This document shows positions 56,234 to 64,000 of a DNA stretch of 64,000 nucleotides, one piece after another. The translations under genes and the position numbers were made by a program. Origin of the DNA: Chitinophaga pendula (GTDB taxonomy: Bacteria; Bacteroidota; Bacteroidia; Chitinophagales; Chitinophagaceae). The DNA lies in NCBI RefSeq assembly GCF_020386615.1, contig NZ_CP077769.1:3534001-3598000 (forward strand), read 5' to 3'. Each line of letters starts with the position of its first letter. Within the stretch, counting starts at the first letter, position 1. Below the pieces are notes generated by a model, which was not told the DNA's origin, did not search any database, and saw nothing but the letters and a program-made list of their open reading frames with translations.

Positions 56234-58321
56234 TTAAGCCAGGAAAGCATTCGTGCTGGCAACAGATCGTAACTCTGCCAGATGCAGGGTGCTGGTAGCT
56301 GAACGTCCTATATTGGCATAAGTATCTTTACGTACGCCATCGCCGCTGCCAAATGTTTCCGCGAGGAATTTAACGCTGGCGTTTTCCTGCGGTTGTATAC
56401 CTCCTAACTGCAGGCGCCGCATAACCTCTACCAGGCAAGCTTTCGCTTCTGCCTCAGCCGCTAGCCTTAGTTGAGTAGTGCTTTTTTTCGCCTTATCGTG
56501 CGCCCGCAGCAATACCCGTTCTTTTTCGGCTTTTTCAGTAGTGATAGTTTCTGCCTGCGTGTAAGAGGGGACCCCTGTCTGCACATCTCTTGCAACTATA
56601 TCTATGCCGCCTTTCAAATTCTCGATAATATTAAGCAGATCCGCCTTGGCCTGCACATTATCTCCGAGCGCCGCGAGGGTTATGTTAGGCACACTATCCT
56701 TGATCCATATACCGTGGAGATCTTTTACATGCGAATGCAAATCACCTGTTGTCCATGGTTGTCTGAGCTTGGCGACCAAAGTTAAGGTCGGTATAGCAAT
56801 CGCATTGGCCAATCCCTTAGACAGGACTAAGAGGGAATTATATACGGCTTGTCGCCTGTCGGCCGGCAGACCTTTATAAATATTAGAATCCTCAAAACGA
56901 TTCAGGATCTTCGCATATATTTGCCCCTGTTCCGGTACATGAGAGGCATTACTTGCTGTCGATAAATAGCTGCCAATCTCACCGGGTTTCAGTGCCACAT
57001 TTAGTTGATAGGCCACCTGATCTCCAGTCGTCCATTTCTTACGGGTAGCTGCTATTTGGATCAACGCCGCTTCCGCTTTCCAATCCCATCTCTGACCAAT
57101 TCCGCCAGCTACGAAAGGTAAATCACTGGCTTTCGTACCGATATTATCATTCCTGAAATCTCGTAGGAAGGTCACAAGCTTATCTTTTACAGCTCTCATA
57201 AAGGCTTTGTTGATACCACCATTGATCTGACCTGCCAACAGCGGCGGTGCCACCAACTCCAGTTCCTCCTGAGCATCCGTCTCTAGTGCAAACTTCACAT
57301 TAAACAGATTGCTGAAAGCATCCGATTCCCCTACGACAGTATGAGAAGGCACATCCTTCGTAACACGAGGCGCCTTCTCCCAGGTCGCAAATTCATTCTC
57401 TAATCCAAAACTCCGATGGAAAGACATAATCTTCTCCATAGGCAGTCCGTTTTCATGCAAGAAATCCTGCCAGGACCGCTGCGCCTCCAATATAGCTCCC
57501 AATGTACCATCAGTATCCTGAGAAGCCTTATAAAGACGGCTAGCCGTTGCTCTCAACCCCGTATCCCTGAATTTCTTGTCGTCGAAAGCAGCAACGATAT
57601 AATCTTCATTCTTACTGGCAGCCCTCCATCCATCCTTTACTGAATCAGCGGTAGCCTTCGGCAGCGTAGCCAACGCCTTTCTTCGTTCATCGTTAGAAAG
57701 CTCATCGCTCTCCACCGTGGTACCTGTAGGATGATTTTCCGGATAGTAACTATCTCCTAATACCTTAATAGGAATACGCTGTGCCACCATCCCGCTTTGC
57801 CCTGCGAGTATCAACGATCTATCTTCCATATCATCCGACTTCAACTGCATCGCCTTATCTCCCATTATATCCGCCTCCTGTTCCAATCCGGTATCATCAT
57901 TCACATTCACTTTTCCTTTCAGCTGCATCGTAGGCACCACCCGCCCCTGTTTCTGCTGTACCACATGCCAAGCTTCATGCGGGATATGCCGCTCCTGCCC
58001 CGGCGCCACGTGGATATCGCTGCCCTGTGCATAAGCATGGGCCTGCATAGCTGCGGGCTTATCCGAATTATAATGCACCTTCACATCATCCATCGAATAC
58101 CCGGATAGTTGCTCCACTCCCTGTTTTAATTGATCCGGTAATCCCGTCCTGTTAGCCTTCTGTTGCACGGGTGCAGACTCCTCCTCACTTAGTGAAGCCA
58201 CACGCTGCACCGGCCGTTTATCTATAGCGGGTAAGGACAGGCCAATTGCCCGAACAGGCATATCAGCATTAGCATGATTTATTCTGGAATGAACGGAGGA
58301 ATCAACCGTAGCTTGAAACAT
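56234..58321 (-). CDS. DUF4157/eCIS-core-domain protein with long unassigned C-terminal region
   Basis: 695 aa from the ATG at 58321; a TTG at 58396 would add a hydrophobic 25-residue stretch and is less likely. Residues about 60-130 are the eCIS core/DUF4157 domain: [40 protein letters not shown] (zinc motif H115-E116-x-x-H119) and then [13 protein letters not shown]. This domain marks cargo of extracellular contractile injection systems and related polymorphic toxins. The other roughly 550 residues hold GLENEF (306-311) and ELELVAPPL (353-361), which recall amidoligase/GCS-type ligases. No eCIS structural gene is near. The next gene upstream is a small Xre regulator. Confidence 0.8.
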   Translation of the reverse strand: MFQATVDSSVHSRINHANADMPVRAIGLSLPAIDKRPVQRVASLSEEESAPVQQKANRTGLPDQLKQGVEQLSGYSMDDVKVHYNSDKPAAMQAHAYAQGSDIHVAPGQERHIPHEAWHVVQQKQGRVVPTMQLKGKVNVNDDTGLEQEADIMGDKAMQLKSDDMEDRSLILAGQSGMVAQRIPIKVLGDSYYPENHPTGTTVESDELSNDERRKALATLPKATADSVKDGWRAASKNEDYIVAAFDDKKFRDTGLRATASRLYKASQDTDGTLGAILEAQRSWQDFLHENGLPMEKIMSFHRSFGLENEFATWEKAPRVTKDVPSHTVVGESDAFSNLFNVKFALETDAQEELELVAPPLLAGQINGGINKAFMRAVKDKLVTFLRDFRNDNIGTKASDLPFVAGGIGQRWDWKAEAALIQIAATRKKWTTGDQVAYQLNVALKPGEIGSYLSTASNASHVPEQGQIYAKILNRFEDSNIYKGLPADRRQAVYNSLLVLSKGLANAIAIPTLTLVAKLRQPWTTGDLHSHVKDLHGIWIKDSVPNITLAALGDNVQAKADLLNIIENLKGGIDIVARDVQTGVPSYTQAETITTEKAEKERVLLRAHDKAKKSTTQLRLAAEAEAKACLVEVMRRLQLGGIQPQENASVKFLAETFGSGDGVRKDTYANIGRSATSTLHLAELRSVASTNAFLA

Positions 58322-58465
58322 AGGGACAATAGTTAGGGATAGCTGTAATACTAAAGATAATAAAAAATATAAGTTGTGTTGTACGGCACTGTACAATACC
58401 TATGCAAACAACAGGAGCCAGGAAAAAACAGTAGTAAGATAACAGGCTGACTACTGGTAACTTAT

Positions 58466-58693
58466 CTACAGATCAAAACCGTCCAAAAGTGTCGTAAAGG
58501 GGATCTCAAGACCTTGAGCAATCTTACAAAGCGTAATAAAAGTCAGCTTTTGTTGCCCTCTTTCAATCTTACTCAGATCCGAATTATCAATATGACTGTG
58601 CGCTTCCAGCTCCCGCAACGAATAACCTTTTTCTTCCCGCAACTGCTTAAGCCGTTGCCCCAACCGTAGCAAAATTTCCTGCTCATTTATCAT
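58466..58693 (-). CDS. Small Xre-family helix-turn-helix regulator
   Basis: 75 aa, essentially a single HTH_3 domain: LGQRLKQLREEKGYSLRELE then NSDLSKIERGQQ and ITLCKIAQGLEIPF. ATG at 58693. It lies 144 bases upstream of the DUF4157 gene on the same strand and may control it. A 28-bp perfect palindrome (58722-58749) lies 28 bases upstream of the start; it may be an operator or a terminator. Ligand-free regulators of this size are often autoregulatory. Confidence 0.93.
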   Translation of the reverse strand: MINEQEILLRLGQRLKQLREEKGYSLRELEAHSHIDNSDLSKIERGQQKLTFITLCKIAQGLEIPFTTLLDGFDL

Positions 58694-58721
58694 CCCACTA
58701 ACCTCGCCTTATTCTTAAAAA

Positions 58722-58749
58722 ATATTGCGGGCCGATCGGCCCGCAATAT
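58722..58749 (-). terminator. 28-bp perfect palindrome upstream of the Xre gene
   Basis: ATATTGCGGGCCGA and its exact complement, no loop needed. Followed on the minus strand by TTTTTTAAG, so it reads as an intrinsic terminator of some transcript coming from the right on the minus strand. The position just before the Xre start also permits an operator role. Confidence 0.55.
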
Positions 58750-58815
58750 GCAAATTTGTTTTATATTCGCTTCAATTTGCAGCCCCATAAAGTATTGGTT
58801 GCTGCTCTAATCGTT

Positions 58816-58932
58816 GCGTGTCCAGGGAAGTAGGAATCTAATGGAGCCACGTGTAACGGAGGAGTAAGCCTGCGTAATTAGCGCGGGCTCTTCTTTGTGC
58901 GTGCTCCTGGCTTCCTACGCCTCCTGGTGCGC
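58816..58932. ncRNA. Possible structured RNA (117-base long irregular hairpin)
   Basis: Four nested helices lie in register: CCAGG 58822-58826 with CCTGG 58923-58927 (extended outward by about five more pairs), GTAGGAA 58830-58836 with TTCCTAC 58912-58918, GGAGCCACG 58843-58851 with CGTGCTCC 58900-58907 (one bulge), and AGCCTGCG 58867-58874 with CGCGGGCT 58882-58889. About 33 pairs fold into one long rod with internal loops. The strand is unknown: on the minus strand the 58722-58749 terminator lies downstream; on the plus strand it would be the leader of the 72-aa gene. No family was recognised. Confidence 0.4.
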
Positions 58933-58990
58933 CGAAGAAAGAGTTCCGCGCTTTTCGTTGCGCGGCGCCTGTTTACCCAAATCAGCGCCG

Positions 58991-59209
58991 ATGAGCCAAA
59001 TAATAAACATAACTGTAGAAGGACAGTCTTTTAAAGTCCGAACCCTAAATGCACTCGAAGTAACTGTAGACGAGCAGCAAAAATATTATTATGACAGGGA
59101 TCGCCAGCGATTTACCCAACCGCTATCAGATCCGCTGACACAAAAAAGGGCTATAGAAATTATCGAAAACTACTTTGCCAAACCACCCAAACGTTCCAGA
59201 GACTTATAA
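58991..59209 (+). CDS. Small hypothetical protein
   Basis: 72 aa from the ATG at 58991. The open frame reaches back to 58895 but the extra 32 residues overlap the structured segment and look non-coding. The protein is hydrophilic, rich in Gln, Lys, Arg and Tyr (EQQKYYYDRDRQRF), with no signal peptide or membrane segment. I do not recognise it. It lies divergently from the Xre regulator. Confidence 0.5.
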   Translation: MSQIINITVEGQSFKVRTLNALEVTVDEQQKYYYDRDRQRFTQPLSDPLTQKRAIEIIENYFAKPPKRSRDL

Positions 59210-59809
59210 ACCTTCCATCACCCATTAGGAGGACATGCCAATGCTTCAGTAAGTACCCGGCGTCCAACCGGGTACTACATCCAATGAGTCCGGCCAAATG
59301 GTACATGGGGATTATACAACACTTACCCGTAACCGGGTAGGGAGATCGAATCAAACTAAAGGGGCGGTGTCTACCGCCCCATCATACGTATACAAAATGA
59401 TGTGCACACAATACACAGCAGCTGTGTTTTTATCCTTACTATTACCTGTAAAGTTCCTGCTGTGCATATAGATAAGTTCAAAAAAATAGCCCAAAAACTA
59501 CAACTCCTCGCAGATTTCCCGGCTGGTTTCCAGGCACTGCCCAAACCTTATACATCCGAAAAAATGATTGGCTCGTCAGGCAAGGTAAGGTAGCCAAACA
59601 AAGGCTACAACAGCTGATCACGGCGGGGAAAACAATCACTGTTTACCGCTGCCATATCACAGGTCGCACAGGTAAAACGGTCGCGATGGTCACCAGTACG
59701 GTCATCACACTCAGCGGCCAACCTGCAAATGGCCGATGGTACCTGCATGAAAACGGGATAGGAAAAATCCTATCCCGTGCAACCAATACAAAAAACAGAA
59801 AAAACAACA
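59210..59809. other. 600-base region with several hairpins and disrupted frames
   Basis: Stems: AGTACCCGG / CCGGGTACT (59252-59276), TACCCG / CGGGTA (59324-59339), GGGGCGG / CCGCCCC (59361-59380), and the terminator at 59753-59778. A 63-codon frame (59402-59593, plus) and a longer start-less frame overlapping it (encoding KNDWLVRQGKVAKQ and ITVYRCHITGRTGKT) read like parts of one protein in two registers. This could be a frameshifted remnant, but I do not recognise a family. Confidence 0.4.
59753..59778 (-). terminator. Terminator of the small secreted protein genes
   Basis: 11-bp perfect stem ACGGGATAGGA / TCCTATCCCGT with a 4-base loop, 31 bases beyond the stop at 59810 on the minus strand and followed there by TTTTC. 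Confidence 0.75.
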
Positions 59810-60127
59810 CTAGTGCTGCCAGCACCTCCCTCCACCTCTCACTTTACGCCGGCAGGGCGTTCCCTTTTTAGTAAGGGCTCCGCAATAGCCAACTGAAGAG
59901 GAAGCGGAGGAACTAGCGTACGAAGAGGATGCAGCAACGGGCGCTATGTTGACCCGCACTGCCTTCTGGGGCTTGGTGCCACCTGACGACACATTGTCTG
60001 CATATTTCCAGGTGTAGTCACTGTAGAGGTGCACAATACGGTTATTCACCTGTGCTTCGCCAATTTTTTGCTGTGCCATGCCCGTAAAGCTGGCCAGCAG
60101 CAACCAAATTGTTACCATTGATTTCAT
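59810..60127 (-). CDS. Small exported protein with C-terminal Cys/His motif (DUF5763-like)
   Basis: 105 aa from the ATG at 60127. A signal peptide (MVTIWLLLASFTGMAQQ) is followed by a short beta-like region (RIVHLYSDYTWKYAD), a Ser-rich linker, and a C-terminal YCGALTKKGTPCRRKV..GGRCWQH. The pattern C-G-x-x-T-x-x-G-x-x-C-x-R-x-G-x-C-x-x-H looks like a small zinc-binding module also seen at the end of secreted and phage-associated proteins. It sits 20 bases after another small exported protein on the same strand. Role unknown. Confidence 0.75.
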   Translation of the reverse strand: MKSMVTIWLLLASFTGMAQQKIGEAQVNNRIVHLYSDYTWKYADNVSSGGTKPQKAVRVNIAPVAASSSYASSSASSSVGYCGALTKKGTPCRRKVRGGGRCWQH

Positions 60128-60147
60128 GTAATAGGTATTTTTTGTTG

Positions 60148-60393
60148 TTAACATTTGCATTCTGAACGAGCTACATAAGTTTTGTTACCATTACTGTTGT
60201 AGTAAAAACATCCACCTTGAGGTCCCAGGTATAGCCTTTTTTCATTGTGATATCCGCAATCAGTGCCGGCGCCGGATGTAGGCGTAGGTGCAGATGCTGA
60301 TGTAGGTGTGGGATGAGGGACTACCTTGTCGCTACCCTTGCCGCAGCTTACCGCCAATAAGGTCAGTAATACCGCCAGAAAATTACGTGTCAT
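60148..60393 (-). CDS. Small lipoprotein with GPxGGCFYYNSNGNKTYV motif
   Basis: 81 aa from the ATG at 60393; a longer frame from 60453 is rejected because it places the signal peptide internally. Lipobox LLAVSC. After a Pro/Thr/Ser-rich spacer, the C-terminus reads LGPQGGCFYYNSNGNKTY followed by VARSECKC. This repeat-like motif occurs in many short Bacteroidota envelope proteins, but its function is unknown. It is upstream of and probably co-transcribed with the DUF5763-like gene. Confidence 0.75.
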   Translation of the reverse strand: MTRNFLAVLLTLLAVSCGKGSDKVVPHPTPTSASAPTPTSGAGTDCGYHNEKRLYLGPQGGCFYYNSNGNKTYVARSECKC

Positions 60394-60572
60394 AAACGTT
60401 TGAGGTAAATGATAGATACAGGGATCGATAAGACGGCTGATTTTGATATTCATATTTATGGGGCGTTATTTCCTTAACAAAGGTAGCAGGTGGGCCATTG
60501 GGAAAAAACCTGTACCGGTACGGGATTTTTCCCCTTTTTTATGGCTAAATTGAGTATAATCAAGCGCTGATC

Positions 60573-61346
60573 ATGAGAATTGCAACTTACAATGTGAATG
60601 GAGTAAACGGGCGCCTGCCCGTATTGCTCCGCTGGCTGGAAGAAACCGCCCCCGATGTAGTATGTCTCCAGGAATTAAAAGCTCCCCAGGAAAAATTTCC
60701 CGAGCAGGCGATCAGGGAAGCAGGCTATCATGCTATCTGGCATGGACAGAAAAGCTGGAATGGCGTCGCCATCCTTTCCCGCAAAGACGACCTGACAGAA
60801 TCACGACGCGGACTGCCAGGCGATGAAGAAGACCTGCATAGCCGCTATCTCGAAGCCACCTGCAATGGCATACGTATCTGCTGTCTCTATCTGCCTAACG
60901 GCAACCCGGCACCTGGTCCGAAATTCGATTATAAACTGGCCTGGTTCAAAAGATTACAATTACATGCGAAGGAACTATGGTCTGCCGATGTGCCGGTAGC
61001 CCTTATCGGCGACTTCAACGTAATGCCGACAGAACTGGACGTCTATAAACCCGAGAAATGGGTAGATGATGCCCTCTTCCGCCCGGAAACCAGAGCAGCC
61101 TTCCATCAGCTGATGGAACAGGGCTGGACAGATGCCATCCGGAAGCTGCATCCCGACGAAAAGATCTATACCTTCTGGGATTACTTCCGGAATGCTTACG
61201 GCCGCGATGCAGGACTACGCATCGATCATTTCCTGTTAAGTCCGCACCTGGATAAACGATTAAAAAAAGCGGGAGTGGACAAACATGTCCGTGGATGGGA
61301 AAAGACCAGTGACCATGCACCGGTATGGATTGAACTATCTAAGTAA
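60573..61346 (+). CDS. xth: Exodeoxyribonuclease III
   Basis: 257 aa. ExoIII/AP-endonuclease fold: MRIATYNVNGVNGRLP, DVVCLQELKAP with the metal-binding Glu, WNGVAILSR, LPNGNPAPGPKFDYKLAW, LIGDFNVMP with catalytic Asp/Asn, and the final TSDHAPVWIEL with the catalytic Asp-His. It repairs abasic sites and blocked 3' ends. The ATG at 60573 is clear. A 14-bp tandem duplication spans its stop codon. Confidence 0.96.
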   Translation: MRIATYNVNGVNGRLPVLLRWLEETAPDVVCLQELKAPQEKFPEQAIREAGYHAIWHGQKSWNGVAILSRKDDLTESRRGLPGDEEDLHSRYLEATCNGIRICCLYLPNGNPAPGPKFDYKLAWFKRLQLHAKELWSADVPVALIGDFNVMPTELDVYKPEKWVDDALFRPETRAAFHQLMEQGWTDAIRKLHPDEKIYTFWDYFRNAYGRDAGLRIDHFLLSPHLDKRLKKAGVDKHVRGWEKTSDHAPVWIELSK

Positions 61347-61366
61347 TACTAACTAAGTAATACTAA
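61339..61366. repeat. 14-bp perfect tandem duplication at two convergent gene ends
   Basis: CTAAGTAATACTAA occurs twice back to back (61339-61352 and 61353-61366). It includes the xth stop codon (61344-61346) and the stop codon of the convergent gene (61363-61365). Confidence 0.9.
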
Positions 61367-62409
61367 AAGCGGATCATAATACTATCGCGGGACCAGCCTT
61401 CCGAAACACGGAGGCTACCCGCACCAACCGGCTGACCGGATACCAGCACCTGTTCTTCCTGGCGCAGCACAGCGGCATATTCTTTATTGCTGTTACCGAC
61501 TTCTTCCAGCAACACGATATTGTCCGGACGGGTAAATACTTTGCCGCTGAGGATAGTGCGCTGATTGGGATAACATCTCACATTACGTATCGTTTTCGTA
61601 TACGCTACCCAGGGTAACCGGGAGGTATCCATGCCGGATATTGTCACGTTAAAAGGAGCCGCCGTATTCAATACATATACATACCCGATTTTTTCACCCG
61701 CACGGATACCAGCACCCTGCTCTGTCGCAGCAGCTCCTGTAGCAGCGGAGTCTACCTGCTCCGTAGCAAAATTAAACCGCCCGAGATCACGGCTTACCGC
61801 AATACTAAAGACACCCTTGCGGGGTAGGTCCGTCACGTTCACCTCCAATCGGCCCACGATCCGTCTCAGCGGCACCGGTACCGGCTGCGATACCATCCCC
61901 ACTCTTACTGATAGCGGGAACTTCCGGAAAAACAGCTCCGTAGTCGTCAATTCAGTGGTCATGTTCTCTGTGCTGATATAGGCCGTCGGCAAAGGCAACC
62001 GTTGCTCCGTCTCGTAACGGTCCCCGTCTATATAAGCGTTCCTGTTATGCAGGAACTGCTCCCCCGTCACCACAACGGTGTAGTCGCCTACCGGCAATTG
62101 CAGCGCCACCCGCCCGAAACTATCCTGATCATGCCGCTGGCTAACAGTGCGTACCCTTACGCCCCTGGCATTATAGACAAGAAAATACAATTGTTTGATC
62201 TGCTGCTGTAGTTGTTTGCTGCTGTCAGTACCAATGTCTCCTGGGGCAGATACGCTGTCGCCATGCCCGACCTCCAGTTGCACCGTATAAAGAGGACCTT
62301 CCATCCCCGGCTCCTGCCCCACCAAATCCTCCTTATCCTTGCAGGAAATAAAGCACATGCAGGCGATGAGCGCCAGCAAGAGCATACGGTGAATGGAAAA
62401 TGATGGCAT
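61363..62409 (-). CDS. FimB/Mfa2-like lipoprotein (possible fimbrial anchor subunit)
   Basis: 348 aa from the ATG at 62409 (the TTG at 62430 is less likely). Lipobox MCFISC, followed by KDKED, which resembles a surface-export signal. The body has the pattern of FimB/Mfa2-type proteins: QIKQLYFLVYNARGVRVRTV, LPVGDYTVVVTGEQF, a Thr-rich strand region and RIVGRLEVNVTDLP. Such proteins anchor or cap type V fimbriae. No major fimbrillin gene is adjacent, so this is tentative. Confidence 0.5.
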   Translation of the reverse strand: MPSFSIHRMLLLALIACMCFISCKDKEDLVGQEPGMEGPLYTVQLEVGHGDSVSAPGDIGTDSSKQLQQQIKQLYFLVYNARGVRVRTVSQRHDQDSFGRVALQLPVGDYTVVVTGEQFLHNRNAYIDGDRYETEQRLPLPTAYISTENMTTELTTTELFFRKFPLSVRVGMVSQPVPVPLRRIVGRLEVNVTDLPRKGVFSIAVSRDLGRFNFATEQVDSAATGAAATEQGAGIRAGEKIGYVYVLNTAAPFNVTISGMDTSRLPWVAYTKTIRNVRCYPNQRTILSGKVFTRPDNIVLLEEVGNSNKEYAAVLRQEEQVLVSGQPVGAGSLRVSEGWSRDSIMIRF

Positions 62410-62539
62410 ACCAATAGGGGATTTATACAAAAATAACGATAAATACTACCCTATTCTTATGTACCTGTATTAATAAATAGTCTCCACTGACCACCGGTAA
62501 CAGTATCGGAAAAAATCCCCCCGCGACGGGTAATATTGT

Positions 62540-64000
62540 TTACTCCCCGAGACGGCCAGGTTTCCTTCGCTCCTCTCCCGCAGCCTCCAGCTCGGCCAGT
62601 TTCTTCTTGCCATAGGCCAGCCGGGTGATCAATACATACAACACCGGTACGCTGAAAATAGCCAACAAGGTAGCCGCCAGCATCCCCCCTACCACCGTAA
62701 AACCAATATTCAACCGAGCAGCGGCACCCGCTCCTTTAGCCAGACATAAAGGCAGTACCCCGAGTATAAATGCAAAGGATGTCATTAATATAGGACGGAA
62801 ACGCAACTTTACCGCCTCCAGTGTCGCCGGGATCAATGGCATACCGCCATCCACCCGCTCCTTACAAAACTCTACGATCAAAATAGCATTTTTTGCTGCC
62901 AGACCGATCAGCGTGATCAAGCCGATCTGTGAATACACACTATTTTGCTGCTTGGCAAGGAACAATGCCACTATGGAGCCGAACAAAGCGATAGGCACCG
63001 CCAGCAATACCGCCAACGGCACGGACCAGCTTTCGTACAATGCCGTCAGCAACAGGAACACAAACAGGATAGACAACATGAAGATCATCGTACTCTTATT
63101 ACCTGCTTCTATCTCCTGTTTAGAAATATTCGCCCACTCATAACCATAGTTATTAGGCAGCACCTCTGCTGCCACTTCTTCCAATGCCTTAATAGCATCG
63201 CCGCTACTATATCCGAAATTGTTGACCCCATCTATCTCTACAGAACGATACAGGTTATAGTGGTTTAGCACGGGCGCACTTCCTTCTTTCGTAGCAGTGA
63301 TCACAGCACTCAACGGCACCATGTTACCACGCTGGTTCTTTACATAATAAGTGTTCAGGTTATCGATACTCCTGCGGTAAGCCGTATCCGCCTGCATCAC
63401 CACCCGGAAACTACGACTGAACCGGGTAAAATCATTAACATACAACCCGCCGAGATAAGTTTGTAACGTACTAAAGACGTCGCCGACAGCCACCCCCATC
63501 TGTTTGCATTTATCACGGTCTACTGACACATTGTATTCCGGCGTAGCGGCACTGAAGAAGGTATAAGCCCGCATGATCTCTTTCCGTTTATTGGCAGCTG
63601 CCAGGAAACGACCCAATACCTGATTGAACTCCTGCACATCTGTTCCAGTCTTTTGTTCTAATATAAAAGAGAAACCCGAACTCGTACCAAATCCCCGCAA
63701 TGTAGGCGAAGGAATACAAAAAATGGTCGCGCTGGGTATCTGCATCAACTGTCCCTGTACCCTTCCTATCACAGCATTCATATCATCATGTGCACCTTTT
63801 TTATACCGCTGGTCCCAGGGCTGCAGGTTCACAAAATAGGTGGCGGAATTGGGCTTGATCGCATTGGCAACAAAGTTGATACCGGTTACACCCATATAGT
63901 GTTGTACCGCCTTGTCTTTTGATAATACCTGGTTGATCTGGTCCACTACGGCTTTGGTACGCCCGGTGGAAGAGGCTTCCGGTAACTCCACTGCAATCAG
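62540..64000 (-). CDS. RND-family efflux pump inner-membrane protein, C-terminal part (5' end outside window)
   Basis: The frame continues past 64000, so only about the last 486 residues are seen; the first in-frame GTG at 63991 is not the true start. AcrB-like features: porter-domain sequence (GFGTSSGFSFILEQKTG), docking domain (SVDRDKCKQMGVAVGDVFST), helices with LYESWSVPLAVLLAVP, GLAAKNAILIVEFCKERVDG and LRFRPILMTSFAFILGVLPL. It would pump drugs or hydrophobic compounds with periplasmic adaptor and outer-membrane partners, which are not visible here. Confidence 0.93.
   Translation of the reverse strand: MIAVELPEASSTGRTKAVVDQINQVLSKDKAVQHYMGVTGINFVANAIKPNSATYFVNLQPWDQRYKKGAHDDMNAVIGRVQGQLMQIPSATIFCIPSPTLRGFGTSSGFSFILEQKTGTDVQEFNQVLGRFLAAANKRKEIMRAYTFFSAATPEYNVSVDRDKCKQMGVAVGDVFSTLQTYLGGLYVNDFTRFSRSFRVVMQADTAYRRSIDNLNTYYVKNQRGNMVPLSAVITATKEGSAPVLNHYNLYRSVEIDGVNNFGYSSGDAIKALEEVAAEVLPNNYGYEWANISKQEIEAGNKSTMIFMLSILFVFLLLTALYESWSVPLAVLLAVPIALFGSIVALFLAKQQNSVYSQIGLITLIGLAAKNAILIVEFCKERVDGGMPLIPATLEAVKLRFRPILMTSFAFILGVLPLCLAKGAGAAARLNIGFTVVGGMLAATLLAIFSVPVLYVLITRLAYGKKKLAELEAAGEERRKPGRLGE

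Noticed and set aside
58895..58990. Upstream extension of the 72-aa gene
   Set aside because: It overlaps the structured RNA-like segment and gives a Cys/Arg-rich sequence without likeness to a signal peptide; the ATG at 58991 is preferred.
1..64000. tRNA, rRNA, CRISPR arrays, insertion sequences, phage genes
   Set aside because: I looked for TpsiC-type motifs, regular repeat-spacer patterns and transposase or integrase motifs and saw none; a tool scan would be needed to exclude a small RNA gene.

Overview
The window is 64 kb of a Bacteroidota chromosome, most likely Chitinophagaceae/Chitinophaga-like. The signs are a type IX secretion (T9SS) C-terminal sorting domain, many lipobox lipoproteins, -7 boxes of the Bacteroidota type TAnnTTTG, few Shine-Dalgarno sequences, a futalosine-pathway gene (mqnE), bacillithiol synthesis (bshC), an outer-membrane beta-barrel of the TonB-receptor type, a LytS/LytTR two-component pair and PVC-type heme proteins. 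I saw no rRNA, tRNA, CRISPR array, transposase or integrase.

Layout. 0-14 kb: partial NlpC/P60 lipoprotein, dnaE, trxA, a cytochrome P450, a zincin lipoprotein with a discoidin-like tail, a CNT nucleoside transporter, a T9SS-exported M43-type protease coupled to mqnE, and a DUF192 lipoprotein. 14-18 kb: a stand-alone type II thioesterase, a Rnk/GreA-C-like factor, a possible decayed membrane-protein gene, and a beta-propeller/HEAT/cytochrome c lipoprotein. 18.5-24.1 kb: the most interesting locus, a minus-strand operon of three cholesterol-dependent-cytolysin-like (CDC-like) lipoproteins, one long and two short, with an S41 protease lipoprotein between them. Directly upstream on the same strand lies a LytTR/LytS pair (24.4-27.1 kb) that may control it.

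27-37 kb: DUF4259 protein, smc, an outer-membrane barrel, a FUSC-family membrane protein. 37-45.5 kb: bshC, then a storage/oligosaccharide cluster of GT4 glycosyltransferase, AraC regulator, GH130 phosphorylase-like enzyme, glgC and glgA. 45.8-56 kb: DUF72, a GH78 rhamnosidase, a large FAD/Fe-S dehydrogenase of the D-lactate/glycolate type followed by an SPFH protein, and a myo-inositol uptake and oxidation pair (SSS symporter plus inositol oxygenase). 56-64 kb: a DUF4157/eCIS-core protein with a long unassigned C-terminal region, a small Xre regulator, a strongly structured RNA-like segment, small secreted Cys-rich proteins, xth, a FimB/Mfa2-like lipoprotein and the C-terminal part of an RND efflux pump.

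Both window ends cut genes. Start codons were moved to the first sensible ATG where the longest open frame began with TTG or GTG; exceptions are stated. All assignments come from reading motifs, without database searches.
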